A DNA stretch of 64,000 bases from Alkalicoccus luteus (GCA_052061695.1 JBPZEY010000001.1), one strand, 5' to 3'. Positions 49,545-58,702 are shown, counted from the first letter of the stretch. Made by a program: numbers and translations. Notes: generated from the letters alone by a model not told the origin.

Positions 49545-49620
49545 GGGGCATTAGCTCAGCTGGGAGAGCGCCACGCTGGCAGCGTGGAGGTCAGCGGTTC
49601 GAGCCCGCTATGCTCCACCA
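49545..49620 (+). tRNA. tRNA-Ala (GGC)
   Basis: Full cloverleaf with acceptor GGGGCAT/ATGCTCC, anticodon GGC in ACGCTGGCAGCGT, T loop GTTCGAG and encoded CCA. Confidence 0.96.
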
Positions 49621-49637
49621 TACATATGTTATTAAAG

Positions 49638-49670
49638 CAGGATTTCCTTCAGTGGAAATTCTGTTTTTTT
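49638..49670 (+). terminator. Terminator of tRNA-Ala
   Basis: CAG-ATTTCC and GGAAAT-CTG arms followed by a 7-T run. Confidence 0.8.
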
Positions 49671-49737
49671 ATGGCCATACCGCTTTTATGATCGCACGTC
49701 TTGTTCGTTTCTGCCCCTGTGATAAAGACACAAATAA

Positions 49738-49774
49738 GCCATTCTGACTTCCGTTATCCAGAAGTCAGAATGGC
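49738..49774 (-). terminator. Terminator of the MBL / DUF3006 operon
   Basis: GCCATTCTGACTTC and GAAGTCAGAATGGC form a perfect 14-base stem; TTATTTG follows on the minus strand. It may also back up the tRNA terminator. Confidence 0.75.
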
Positions 49775-49782
49775 GGCACCCG

Positions 49783-50076
49783 TTAAGACCGGGTCTGCTT
49801 TCGTTTAAAACGGCTTCGCTCTTTCGTTTTCAGCAGCCGCTTCCGCGCTTTAGAGGCGGTCACCCGGGAAGCTTTTGTCGCTTCATGATCAAGGGTTATC
49901 CGGCCTGCGCTGCCGTCTGCCTCTGACAGATCAACGAGCAGTCTGTCGCCTTCTTTTGCACCTGCCGGCAGGTGCAAAAGCGGCAGATTCAGCTGCCTTT
50001 GCTGCTCTTCCAGCAGGATAACAGCCGTTCTATCATCAACAATGCGGTCTAGAACACCTCTGCATGTTAGTGTCAT
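49783..50076 (-). CDS. DUF3006 domain protein
   Basis: Start at the ATG that overlaps the TGA of the MBL gene, giving 97 residues. DUF3006 pattern: GVLDRIVDDRTAVILLEEQQRQLNLPLLHLPAGAKEGDRLLVDL. A very basic C-terminal tail follows (SRVTASKARKRLLKTKERSRFKRKQTRS). DUF3006 genes are often beside extracellular ComEC-like metallo-hydrolases, as here. No export signal, so it would act inside, perhaps on RNA or DNA through the basic tail. Confidence 0.8.
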   Translation of the reverse strand: MTLTCRGVLDRIVDDRTAVILLEEQQRQLNLPLLHLPAGAKEGDRLLVDLSEADGSAGRITLDHEATKASRVTASKARKRLLKTKERSRFKRKQTRS

Positions 50077-51398
50077 GGCACACACGCCAACCCTTCCTCT
50101 TTAATATCAGCCAGTCTGCCGGCTGCAATGCCATTAATCTGCTCCAGCTCCTCCAGGGACGAAAATGGCCGTTTTTCAATCAGTTCTGTGGCTCTTTCCG
50201 GTCCGATATGGACAATCTCCTCCAGCTGTTCCGAATCAGCTTCATTAATGTTTATACATCCATCTGCAGGGGCTGTTTCGTCTCCAGTTTCATTAGCTGT
50301 GTCCGCTTCTTCTTCAGGAGCAGCTTCCGGCTCTCCGTCTTTTTCCGTTTCCAGCTCGTACGTTTCTCCGTCGGTTGTAACAATAATCGTACCGTTTACA
50401 TCGGTGCCGTATACATCGGCCCCATGATCTTCCACGCGCTGCAGCACCTCGTCGTGCGGGTGCCCATAGCTGTTCGCTGCTCCAGCAGAATAAATAGCTG
50501 TCTCCGGGTCTACTGCCTCTAAAAAGGGCTGCGTCGTCGATGTATCTGATCCGTGATGCCCCAGCTGCAGAATATCAGCTTCTACGTCTTCATCCCGATT
50601 CAGCATCATCTGCTCGGCGCTGTCCTCTGCATCACCGGTTAACAGGACCGAAACGTCCCCATATGTGACGTGGACGGTGAGAGACCCGTCGTGCAGATCT
50701 CCGGTCAGCTCCGCTGGATGAAGCACGTCCACCTGCAGCGCTCCAATATCGAAGGAGTCCCCTGCCCGCGGCTCATCATAAACCGGTACGTGCCGTTCGA
50801 TCGCATCCATCACTCGTAAAAACGTATCCGAGGTCGCTTCATCTCCAGACATCCACACTTCCTCTACCGCAATACCACTCTCCAATATTTTGTCCATCTG
50901 TCCGATGTGATCGGCGTGCGGATGACTACCTATCATCACCTGCAGCTCGTCCACCTGCTGTTCCTGCAGATAATGAAGAGCATCCGACCGGTTCCAGTCG
51001 CCGGTATCAAACAGGACATGGTACGCTTCACCGTCGTATTCATGGCTGAAGAGAGTGGCATCCGCCTGGCCGACATCGATAAAATGAATGGAAAGCTCTC
51101 CGGCTGGTTCAGGCGGTGCTCCGTCTTCCGCTTCATGCTCCTCCTCAGCTGAGTTGTTTTCTGCAAGGTCTCCGTTTCCTTCGCCGCTGTTTGTTTCGTC
51201 GTCTGTCTTTTCTTCCGCTATGTTCTCTGCTTCTTCGTCTGTATTTTCTTCGGATTCGTTGTCTGCTTCTTCTTCTACCTGCACGTCTTCGTTTTCTGCC
51301 TCAGCTGCATTGTCCGTTTCTTCTACTCCTTGCTGTTCCGTTCCACATCCTGCCGCTATCAGTATACACGCTGAATAGAAGATCCATGAACGAACCAC
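50073..51398 (-). CDS. Secreted ComEC-like metallo-beta-lactamase lipoprotein with ComEA-type HhH domain
   Basis: The protein (441 aa) has a lipobox (LIAAGC, Cys 18), an acidic linker of about 80 residues, and an MBL-fold domain: FIDVGQADATLF, GSHPHADHIGQMDKIL (metal site), LLTGDAEDSAEQMML and LQLGHHGSDTSTTQPFLEAVDP. A C-terminal helix-hairpin-helix follows (INEADSEQLEEIVHIGPERATELIEKRPFSSLEELEQINGI). The order joins the nuclease part of ComEC to a ComEA-like DNA-binding part outside the cell. Likely an extracellular DNA-binding nuclease; not tested. Confidence 0.88.
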   Translation of the reverse strand: MVRSWIFYSACILIAAGCGTEQQGVEETDNAAEAENEDVQVEEEADNESEENTDEEAENIAEEKTDDETNSGEGNGDLAENNSAEEEHEAEDGAPPEPAGELSIHFIDVGQADATLFSHEYDGEAYHVLFDTGDWNRSDALHYLQEQQVDELQVMIGSHPHADHIGQMDKILESGIAVEEVWMSGDEATSDTFLRVMDAIERHVPVYDEPRAGDSFDIGALQVDVLHPAELTGDLHDGSLTVHVTYGDVSVLLTGDAEDSAEQMMLNRDEDVEADILQLGHHGSDTSTTQPFLEAVDPETAIYSAGAANSYGHPHDEVLQRVEDHGADVYGTDVNGTIIVTTDGETYELETEKDGEPEAAPEEEADTANETGDETAPADGCININEADSEQLEEIVHIGPERATELIEKRPFSSLEELEQINGIAAGRLADIKEEGLACVP

Positions 51399-51466
51399 GT
51401 CTGCGCTTCCCCCTTCGATAGGTTAGTAGGCTTCAGTGTACCACGGCAGCCCGACCAACGACGGCT

Positions 51467-53080
51467 TTATCGTCGTTTTGCCTCTAAGCGCTGCTGGACC
51501 TGGTCGCGCAGTTCCCGCTTTAAAAACTTTCCGACGGACGTTTTTGGAATCTCTTCCATGAACAGCACGTCATCCGGAAGCCACCACTTTGCAAAACGCT
51601 GTTCCAAATGATGCAGCAGTACCTCTTTATTTTCCTCTCGTCCTTCGTGCAGCACGACGCATGCAACCGGACGCTCCTGCCACTGTGGATCTGGTACGGC
51701 CACCACAGAGGCTTCAAACACATCCTCATGGGCCATAAGCTCATTTTCCAGATCAACAGAAGAGATCCATTCTCCTCCGCTCTTAATCAAATCCTTTGTC
51801 CGGTCGACAATTTTGATCGTTCCTTCCTTATCGACCGTACACACGTCACCGGTATGAAGCCAGCCGTCCCGGAACGTATCATCTGATCGAACATCTTTGT
51901 AATAGGAATCAGCGATCCAAGGCCCGCGCAGCAGCAGTTCGCCCATTTCCTCATCATCCCAGGCGACTGTCCCTCCGCTGCCGACCACCTTCATTTCTAC
52001 GCCGGGAACCAGCAGGCCTTGTCTCGCCCGAACGGCAAGTCTGTCGTCTCCGGTTAAATCCTGCTGATAGCTCTTTAATCGTGATACGGTAACGAGCGGA
52101 CTTGTCTCCGTCATTCCGTATGCGTGCAAGAACGGGACATCGTACTTTTCCTCGAATGTACGGATCATGCCGGCTGGAGCTGCGGACCCGCCGCAAATGA
52201 CGGCCCGGAGCGCTGAAACATCATAGTTTCCTTCATCCAGCTCCTTCAGCAGAGCGAGCCAAATAGTCGGCACACCAGCCGTCACAGTGACCTGTTCGTC
52301 CTGCAGCATTCCTGCTAACAGACCCGGTGTAAAACGCGGTCCCGGCAGTACCTGTGTTGCGCCCATCCATGTCGATGCATAAGGCAGTCCCCATGCATTG
52401 ACGTGAAACATTGGCACAACCGGCAAAAGGGTGTCCGATTCGGACAGCGCTGCAGAATCAGCAAGCGACAGGCTCATACTGTGCAAAACGGTGGAGCGGT
52501 GCGTATAGACAACGCCTTTTGGATTGCCGGTCGTAGCTGACGTAAAGCACATCCCGGCTGGATCTGTTTCTTTAATATCGTCTGGAAACGAAAACTCCGG
52601 ATCTCCGTCTGCAATCCATTCCTCATACGAATAAACCGGGCTTATGTTTGTTTCAGGAAGGGCTTCGTCCGTCATGACGATTACTGCTTTTACTGTCGTC
52701 AGTTTGTCATAGACAGCTTCCACGAGCGGCAGAATGTCAGCATCTACAAATAGAAGCTCGTCTTCTGCGTGATTGATAATATAGACGATATGCTCCGGCG
52801 AAAGACGGATATTGATCGTATGTACAACCGCTCCAACTGCCGGAAGAGCAAAGTACAGCTCCAGGTGACGGTGATGGTTCCAGGCAAGCGTTCCTGCCTT
52901 CTGTCCTCGCTGCAGTCCTGACTTTTGCAAGGTGGACGCGAGCTGCCTCGTTCGGCGGCCGATCTCCCGATACGTAAGCCGGTGCACCTTCTCCCCGGTT
53001 CGCGAAATCACCTTCTTCTCAGGAAACAGGTTTTCCGCTCGCTCAAGCATCGACGTTATGAGTAAATCTCCGTGCATCAT
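51467..53080 (-). CDS. Fatty-acyl-CoA synthetase (AMP-binding)
   Basis: Start at the ATG 7 bases after GGAGGG (537 residues). Adenylate-forming motifs: CFTSATTGNPKGVVYTHRS (P-loop), HAYGMTETSPLVTVS, GWLHTGDVCTVDKEGTIKIVDRTKDLIKSGGEWISSVDLEN and the catalytic Lys in PKTSVGKFLKREL. Resembles medium/long-chain ligases of the DmdB/FadD3-like group. The FadR- and CcpA-like operators just upstream support a role in fatty-acid breakdown. Confidence 0.92.
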   Translation of the reverse strand: MMHGDLLITSMLERAENLFPEKKVISRTGEKVHRLTYREIGRRTRQLASTLQKSGLQRGQKAGTLAWNHHRHLELYFALPAVGAVVHTINIRLSPEHIVYIINHAEDELLFVDADILPLVEAVYDKLTTVKAVIVMTDEALPETNISPVYSYEEWIADGDPEFSFPDDIKETDPAGMCFTSATTGNPKGVVYTHRSTVLHSMSLSLADSAALSESDTLLPVVPMFHVNAWGLPYASTWMGATQVLPGPRFTPGLLAGMLQDEQVTVTAGVPTIWLALLKELDEGNYDVSALRAVICGGSAAPAGMIRTFEEKYDVPFLHAYGMTETSPLVTVSRLKSYQQDLTGDDRLAVRARQGLLVPGVEMKVVGSGGTVAWDDEEMGELLLRGPWIADSYYKDVRSDDTFRDGWLHTGDVCTVDKEGTIKIVDRTKDLIKSGGEWISSVDLENELMAHEDVFEASVVAVPDPQWQERPVACVVLHEGREENKEVLLHHLEQRFAKWWLPDDVLFMEEIPKTSVGKFLKRELRDQVQQRLEAKRR

Positions 53081-53100
53081 ACAGCATCCCTCCATTAAAT

Positions 53101-53116
53101 GAATGATCGTTCATTC
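53101..53116. promoter_or_regulatory. FadR-type operator upstream of the acyl-CoA ligase gene
   Basis: GAATGATCGTTCATTC keeps the 6-base arms and 4-base spacing of the Bacillus FadR site TGAATGAMTANTCATTCA. It lies 21-36 bases before the start codon, where binding would repress until acyl-CoA is present. Confidence 0.6.
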
Positions 53117-53126
53117 TTATCTTAAC

Positions 53127-53140
53127 AGAAAGCGCTTTCA
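53127..53140. promoter_or_regulatory. cre (CcpA) element upstream of the acyl-CoA ligase gene
   Basis: Minus strand reads TGAAAGCGCTTTCT, matching the cre consensus TGWAANCGNTNWCA except the last base. It is 10 bases beyond the FadR site. Confidence 0.6.
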
Positions 53141-53207
53141 AAAATCCATAAGTTGTCTGAATAGTCAGTCCTGATTTACTATTGAAGATAGAAAGGGGAG
53201 ACGCATC

Positions 53208-53837
53208 GTGACCTACTTACAGCTGGAAGCCGATGTACTGGATACGTACAGGCGTCACGAAGGCTTACTGACGATTGGCATTGACGGCCTTGCTGGAGCC
53301 GGTAAATCTCATCTGGCAGACTGCCTCGCTGACCGCCTTCGCGGTGATCAGATTCCCGTCACGCTCCTCCGGCTGGACGAGCTCATCACGCCGAAAGCCT
53401 GCCGCTATGGGACTGGTCAGGAAGAGTGGTTTGAATATATGTATTTGCAGTGGGATGTAAAGCAGCTCGAACTGAGCCTGTTCCAACCTCTGCAGGAGAA
53501 GAAGCGGCAGTTGACGCTCCCCTATTACGACCCGGAGACAGATAAAATTGTATATGAGCAGCTGCAGCTTTCGGCCTCTGGGATCCTGATTATCGAAGGT
53601 ATTTTTCTGCAGCGCCCGGAATGGCAGCACAAGCTCGATCTGACCGTTTACCTGGACTGTCCCCCACCGGTTCGAAAACGCCGTGCCTTAAAGCGGGATG
53701 CCTATATCGGGACACTGCAGGAACGGCTGCGCAAGTACACGCATCGCTACTGGCCGGCGGAAGCCTGCTACCTCCGCACCTGCCGTCCAAAGCAGAGGGC
53801 GGATATAGTCGTATTGTGTGAAGCACAGCTGTCATAA
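53208..53837 (+). CDS. P-loop kinase, uridine kinase-like
   Basis: The protein (209 aa, GTG start behind GGGGAG) has Walker A GIDGLAGAGKSHLADCLAD (residues about 23-41) and a PPYYDPETD-type acceptor region (TLPYYDPETDKIVYEQL) as in uridine kinase. Also ILIIEGIFLQRPEW (Walker B-like), and the lid KRRALKRDAYIGTLQERLRKY. Likely phosphorylates a nucleoside or similar metabolite; not a bona fide Udk. Divergent from the ligase gene, sharing the regulatory region. Confidence 0.8.
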   Translation: MTYLQLEADVLDTYRRHEGLLTIGIDGLAGAGKSHLADCLADRLRGDQIPVTLLRLDELITPKACRYGTGQEEWFEYMYLQWDVKQLELSLFQPLQEKKRQLTLPYYDPETDKIVYEQLQLSASGILIIEGIFLQRPEWQHKLDLTVYLDCPPPVRKRRALKRDAYIGTLQERLRKYTHRYWPAEACYLRTCRPKQRADIVVLCEAQLS

Positions 53838-54143
53838 GCCGGCACCTGCCAGGAAGCGAAGGCTGCGACAAAGTCGAACACTTTCAGGTGGAAGTTGAAT
53901 ATTTGACCTTGGCAGATCATGCTTTTTTATTCTGACAGCCGTAAGTGAACGCTCGTGAACACTTGATGGGCGAGATTAACGCTTTGGCGGCCGATGCTGA
54001 TGATTTCCGGAGCCGGGCTAACACGTTTGTCCCCAATAGTTGAATACTTTCATGAGTAGCAATCCTGCCTTTCTAAACGATACCCTGCCTAAAAATTTCC
54101 TCTGCGACTAGCTCTCGCTCCAGTCAGGCTGCTTTCGTTAACA
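53838..54143. other. Intergenic stretch without a gene
   Basis: About 300 bases after the kinase gene. No terminator of good quality on the plus strand, no frame with a ribosome-binding site. GAACACTTTCAGGTGG and similar words appear more than once but no clear structure. Confidence 0.4.
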
Positions 54144-54179
54144 TAAAAAAGCTGCCCCGCCTGAATTCAGACGGGGCAG
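54144..54179 (-). terminator. Terminator of pgi
   Basis: CTGCCCCG and CGGGGCAG are perfect arms around the palindrome CTGAATTCAG; TTTTTT follows on the minus strand. Confidence 0.88.
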
Positions 54180-54188
54180 GGCTACTCA

Positions 54189-55547
54189 TTACATATCCTT
54201 CAAACGCTGTTCCAGGCTAGCTTTTTCCGCTTCGAATCCTGGTTTGCCAAGCAGGGCAAACATGTTGCGCTTATAATCTTCTACACCCGGCTGATCAAAC
54301 GGATTAACCCCGAGCAGATAGCCGCTTACGGCACATGCTTTTTCAAAGAAATAAAGCAGGTAGCCGAAGTGATATTCTGTCAGTTCAGGAATGTCGATGA
54401 TCAGGTTCGGAACACCGCCGTCCAGGTGTGCAAGCAATGTACCTTCGTACGCCTTAGCATTTACAAAGTCCATCGTTTTCCCGGACAGGTAGTTCAGGCC
54501 ATCGAGATCCTGCTCGTCACGCTCAATCGTCATTTCCTCCTGCGGCGTACCGACGTTCAGTACAGTTTCAAACAGGTCTCTCCGACCGTCCTGTACGTAC
54601 TGACCGAGGGAATGCAGGTCCGTTGAGAAGTCTGCGGCTGCAGGGAACAGTCCCTTTCCGTCTTTTCCTTCACTCTCTCCGTAGAGCTGCTTCCACCACT
54701 CCCCTGTAAAATGAAGCGCAGGCTCGTAGTTAACCATCAGCTCAATCAAGTAGCCTCGCTGATAAAGGGCCTGACGCACAGCCGCATACTGGTAAGCTTC
54801 ATTCTCCTTCAGACTGTCGCTCTCATAAGCCGTGCGCGCATCTGCTGCTCCCTGCATCATCGCGTCTATATCGAGCCCTGCAGCTGCGATCGGCAGCAAG
54901 CCGACAGCTGTTAAAATGGAGAAGCGCCCGCCGACGTCATCCGGAATAATGAAGGACTCATAGCCTTCTTCCGATGCCAGCTGCTTTAACGCTCCTTTTT
55001 CTTTATCGGTCGTTGCATAAATGCGGCGGCGTGCTTCCTCAACGCCATACTTCTTCTCGACATAATCCCTGAAAATACGAAAGGCAATCGCCGGCTCCGT
55101 TGTCGTTCCGGATTTGGAAATGACGTTGATCGATACGTCTTTCCCTTCAATCGCATCGAGTAGATGCTTGGCATACGTGGAGCTGATGTTATTGCCGACG
55201 AAAAATACCTGCGGCGTCTTGCGCTTCTCGCCGCTCAACTCATTGTAAAAGGAATGCGTCAGCGCTTCGATCGCTGCACGGGCTCCCAGATACGAGCCTC
55301 CGATGCCAATAACGAGAAGAACGTCGGAATCAGATTTGATTTTTTCGGCTGCCTGCTTAATCCGGGAAAACTCATCTTTATCATAGTTGACGGGAAGATC
55401 CATCCAGCCTAAGAAATCACTGCCTGCGCCTGTACCTTCATGAAGTGCCTTGTGGGCTGCAGAAACGGCATTCTGCTGAAAATCGAGCTCATGCTGGCTG
55501 ACAAACCCTGCTGCTTTTGAATAGTCGAACGAAATGGTTTTAGACAT
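54189..55547 (-). CDS. pgi: Glucose-6-phosphate isomerase
   Basis: Start at the ATG behind GGAGGAG gives 452 residues, the usual Bacillus length. Interconverts glucose 6-phosphate and fructose 6-phosphate. Motifs: VIGIGGSYLGARAAIEAL, ISKSGTTTEPAIAFRIF, DDVGGRFSILTAVGLLPIA and catalytic Glu/His around GESEGKDGKGLFPAAADFSTDLHSLGQY. Its neighbour is an iron-containing alcohol dehydrogenase, the same order as yugK-pgi in B. subtilis. Confidence 0.96.
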   Translation of the reverse strand: MSKTISFDYSKAAGFVSQHELDFQQNAVSAAHKALHEGTGAGSDFLGWMDLPVNYDKDEFSRIKQAAEKIKSDSDVLLVIGIGGSYLGARAAIEALTHSFYNELSGEKRKTPQVFFVGNNISSTYAKHLLDAIEGKDVSINVISKSGTTTEPAIAFRIFRDYVEKKYGVEEARRRIYATTDKEKGALKQLASEEGYESFIIPDDVGGRFSILTAVGLLPIAAAGLDIDAMMQGAADARTAYESDSLKENEAYQYAAVRQALYQRGYLIELMVNYEPALHFTGEWWKQLYGESEGKDGKGLFPAAADFSTDLHSLGQYVQDGRRDLFETVLNVGTPQEEMTIERDEQDLDGLNYLSGKTMDFVNAKAYEGTLLAHLDGGVPNLIIDIPELTEYHFGYLLYFFEKACAVSGYLLGVNPFDQPGVEDYKRNMFALLGKPGFEAEKASLEQRLKDM

Positions 55548-55658
55548 TGTAGTCTCCTCCATACTCATTTTTACTTCCACTTAACACTTTAGTAAAACCG
55601 CCGCCAAGTTGCAAGCGCCCGTCGTTCTGTAATCGCTGTCAACATGTCATTTGCAAAG

Positions 55659-55690
55659 AAAAGCCGCTGAAAATGAATTCAGCGGCTTTT
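55659..55690. terminator. Terminator of the iron-alcohol dehydrogenase gene
   Basis: AAAAGCCGCTGAA and TTCAGCGGCTTTT, perfect arms with A and T runs at both sides. Confidence 0.88.
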
Positions 55691-55697
55691 AAAAGCA

Positions 55698-56864
55698 TTA
55701 TAGAGAGGCGCGTAAGATTGCGAGCACATCGTCTTTTTCAAGCTTATTAAAGTTCCCGAACGGTCCGTTGATCATCGCTTTGTCTGCCATGTCCTCGAGC
55801 CGGGAATCGTCAATGTCGTAATCAGCAAGACGGGCAGGTGCTCCAAGATTCTGCCAGAACTCTTCTAGGCGCTGAATTCCTTCTTCAGCGAGTTCAGCAT
55901 CCGATTTGCCTGCCGGTGCTACACCCCAGACACGTTCTGCCAGCTGGACAAGCTTCTTCTGCCCAAGCTTTTGATGATGACGCATCCACTGCGGGAATAA
56001 AATGGCCAGCCCTCCGGCGTGCGGAATATCATATACGGCTGATACAGCGTGTTCGATGTTGTGGGACGCCCAGTCACCACGGGTACCCATCTGGAGCGTA
56101 CCGTTCAGCGCGATTGTGCCGGAATAGAGCACCGTTTCACGCTTTTGCAGGTCCTCCAAATTATTTGCAAGGCCGGGTGCTTCGTCGATCACGGTGCGAA
56201 GTACGGCTTCACACATTCTTTCCTGAAGCGGCGTATTGTCCTGCGGATGAAAGTACTGCTCCAGCACGTGCGTCATCATATCAACCACGCCGTAAATAGT
56301 CTGATCCTTCGGCACGCTGAGCGTGTTGCCGGGATCCAGTATAGAAAATGCCGGGAACACGAGCGGGCTTCCCCAGCCGTACTTCTCGTGTGTTTCCCAG
56401 TTCGTAATAACCGAACCGGAGTTCATTTCCGAGCCTGTGGCAGCGAGTGTCAAAATTGTTCCAAATGGGAGTGCCGCTTCCGGCTTCGCCTTCTTCGTGA
56501 CAAGATCCCACACATCGCCGTCATATTTGGCTCCGGCAGCCATCGCCTTCACAGCATCAATAACGCTGCCGCCTCCTACAGCAAGCAAAGCATCCACTTG
56601 GTTGCTGCGGGCTTTTTCTATCCCTTTACGAACCGTATCGACACGCGGGTTCGGTTCAACGCCGGCCAGTTCATGCACGGTAAAGCCATTGTCGTTTAAT
56701 ATTCCCATCACTTCATCGTACAGTCCGTTTTTCTTTATACTGCCGCCACCATAGACGACCATCACGTTTTTTCCGAGAGCTCCGAGCTGATCTGCGAGCT
56801 GTTCCTGTACCTGTCCCTGTCCAAAAATGAGCTTCGTCGGATTTTGATACGTAAAGTTTTCCAT
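55698..56864 (-). CDS. Iron-containing alcohol dehydrogenase (YugK/BdhA-like)
   Basis: Start at the ATG after AAAGGAGTG-N9 gives 388 residues. Has MVVYGGGSIKKNGLYDEVM, AVGGGSVIDAVKAMAAGA, LTLAATGSEMNSGSVITN, and metal-binding SVVD-type region YGVVDMMTHVLEQYF with His, and TRGDWASHNIEHAVSAVYDIPHAGGLAILFPQWMRH. NADH-dependent butanol dehydrogenase type, reducing aldehydes in the cytoplasm. Neighbour of pgi as in B. subtilis. Confidence 0.92.
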   Translation of the reverse strand: MENFTYQNPTKLIFGQGQVQEQLADQLGALGKNVMVVYGGGSIKKNGLYDEVMGILNDNGFTVHELAGVEPNPRVDTVRKGIEKARSNQVDALLAVGGGSVIDAVKAMAAGAKYDGDVWDLVTKKAKPEAALPFGTILTLAATGSEMNSGSVITNWETHEKYGWGSPLVFPAFSILDPGNTLSVPKDQTIYGVVDMMTHVLEQYFHPQDNTPLQERMCEAVLRTVIDEAPGLANNLEDLQKRETVLYSGTIALNGTLQMGTRGDWASHNIEHAVSAVYDIPHAGGLAILFPQWMRHHQKLGQKKLVQLAERVWGVAPAGKSDAELAEEGIQRLEEFWQNLGAPARLADYDIDDSRLEDMADKAMINGPFGNFNKLEKDDVLAILRASL

Positions 56865-56949
56865 TGCAGCTGTCACTCCTTTAACTGATTACGATCACTC
56901 GTTTATTATCCCGAAATCATTCTGGAGATGCAACGAATCTGACTGACGC

Positions 56950-56982
56950 AAAAAAAGCACCGCCCGGAGGCAGTGCTTTTTT
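56950..56982. terminator. Bidirectional-looking terminator after yugI
   Basis: AGCACTGCC and GGCGGTGCT (one wobble) with TTTTTT on both strands. Confidence 0.85.
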
Positions 56983-57032
56983 CGGTGGAAGTGCCGGACG
57001 AGCCGGCGTTCCTTAAAGAAAAAGACAGGAAC

Positions 57033-57446
57033 TTACTTTTTGATGCGCTTGTTAAGATCAGCCTGGATTTCGTTAGACTGCTTGAGCCAATCCTTCAGCT
57101 TATCTTCCAGCGTGTTGAAGCCCTGCGGCTGGCTCTGCTGGCTGTTGCCGCGCTTAGGACCGCCGCCGCCCTGATGGCGTGGACGCTCTTGGCGCTCCGG
57201 CTTCGGCTGTGTCTCTTTAATGGAAAGAGAGATTTTACCTGAAGCTTCATCGACAGAAAGAATCTTGACTTTAACAGTGTCCCCTACAGACAGCTCGTCA
57301 TTGATATCCTTCACGTAACCGTGTGCAATGTGGGAAATGTGTACAAGACCTTGCTTCTTCTCGTCCAGCGCAACAAATGCACCAAAAGGCTTGATTCCTG
57401 TAACTTTTCCTTCAACGATACTTCCAACTTCGTATTGACCTGACAT
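57033..57446 (-). CDS. yugI: S1 domain RNA-binding protein, general stress protein 13 (YugI)
   Basis: The protein (137 aa) has one S1 domain: VGSIVEGKVTGIKPFGAFVALDEKKQGLVHISHIAHGYVKDINDELSVGDTVKVKILSVDEASGKISLSIKE. A basic, Gln/Gly-rich linker and a short helical end (FNTLEDKLKDWLKQSNEIQ) follow. This is the YugI/GSP13 layout; it binds RNA or ribosomes in the cytoplasm. GTTTTCATG start region has AGGAG. Position next to alaT matches B. subtilis. Confidence 0.92.
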   Translation of the reverse strand: MSGQYEVGSIVEGKVTGIKPFGAFVALDEKKQGLVHISHIAHGYVKDINDELSVGDTVKVKILSVDEASGKISLSIKETQPKPERQERPRHQGGGGPKRGNSQQSQPQGFNTLEDKLKDWLKQSNEIQADLNKRIKK

Positions 57447-57514
57447 GAAAACAACTCCTAAATATTTTTTAACTGTGTAATTATAACACGGATTTCGTTA
57501 AAAAACAAAGGGCT

Positions 57515-58702
57515 TTACCATTCCTTTTTTCGTGTATTCATGAAGACTGCAATCCGGTCTACAGCCTCTTCCAGCTGGGCCATGGAAGCTGCATAGGAGC
57601 AGCGGATATGCCCCTCCCCGCCTTCGCCAAACACATGTCCAGGTACAACAGCAACATGCTGTTCCAGCAGCAGCTGCTCGGCAAACTGCTCTGACGTGAG
57701 TCCTGACGCTGTGATGGATGGGAACGCATAAAATGCACCTCCAGGAGTGTGACAAGAAAGACCTGCCTCCCGCAGAGACTTCACGAAAAAGTTCCGCCGC
57801 TGCCTGTAGCTCGTGATCATCTCTTCCATCTCCTGGCGCCCATTTGTCAGAGCTTCCAGAGCTGCATATTGTGCCATGGTTGAGGCACACATCATCGCGT
57901 ACTGATGGATCTTCAGCATGGCAGCAGCGTAAACAGCAGGTGCACAGACGTATCCGACTCGCCAGCCGGTCATCGCAAAGGACTTGGAAAATCCCGAAAT
58001 CAATATCGTACGCTCCTTCAAGCCTTCGATTGCAGCCGTACTCACGTGCTCCTGATCGTAGGAAAGCTCGGCATAGATCTCGTCTGACAATACGACGAGG
58101 TCATGCTCAATAATAAACGATCGCAGCTTTTCCAAGTCTTCCCGTCCCATAACTCCTCCAGTCGGATTGTTAGGAAAGGAGATCATCAGCGCCTTCGTTT
58201 TTGGAGTTACTTTTTCTTCAAGTGTTTCTAATGTGACTTGAAAATCGTCCTTCATGAAGGTAGGAACCGGAATCGGCTGCCCCCCAGCCATCGATACAAG
58301 CGGCGCGTAGGACACGAAGCACGGCTCCACAATAAGTACATCATCGCCTGGATCAACGACGCTCCGCAGCGCAATATCGATGCCCTCACTCGCTCCAACC
58401 GTGACGATCACCTCATCGTCCGGACGGTAATGAACGTCAAACCGCTCCAGCATATAATCGCTGATCGCTTCGCGCAGTTCGATCAAACCGGCATTTGCCG
58501 TATACGACGTCCTTCCTGATTCGAGCGAGTGAATACTCGCTTCCCTGACGTTCCATGGGGTGGTAAAGTCCGGCTCCCCAACCCCGAGTGAAATAATATT
58601 TTCCATCGAAGAAGCCATATCAAAAAAACGCCGTATCCCGGATGGCTGAATGCTTTCCACTGCACGGGAGAGTTTCACTTCATGCTTTTTAACCTGTGTC
58701 AT
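57515..58702 (-). CDS. alaT: Alanine-type aminotransferase class I/II (AlaT/YugH)
   Basis: The protein (395 aa) is a fold type I aminotransferase. Motifs: SLGVGEPDFTTPWNVREA, TYTANAGL-like TSYTANAGLIELREAI, VGASEGIDIALRSVVDPGD, FPNNPTGGVMGREDLEKL, and PLP Lys in ISGFSKSFAMTGWRVGY. Overlaps the AlaR-type regulator gene by 4 bases. In B. subtilis this pair makes alanine from pyruvate under Lrp-type control. Confidence 0.92.
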   Translation of the reverse strand: MTQVKKHEVKLSRAVESIQPSGIRRFFDMASSMENIISLGVGEPDFTTPWNVREASIHSLESGRTSYTANAGLIELREAISDYMLERFDVHYRPDDEVIVTVGASEGIDIALRSVVDPGDDVLIVEPCFVSYAPLVSMAGGQPIPVPTFMKDDFQVTLETLEEKVTPKTKALMISFPNNPTGGVMGREDLEKLRSFIIEHDLVVLSDEIYAELSYDQEHVSTAAIEGLKERTILISGFSKSFAMTGWRVGYVCAPAVYAAAMLKIHQYAMMCASTMAQYAALEALTNGRQEMEEMITSYRQRRNFFVKSLREAGLSCHTPGGAFYAFPSITASGLTSEQFAEQLLLEQHVAVVPGHVFGEGGEGHIRCSYAASMAQLEEAVDRIAVFMNTRKKEW

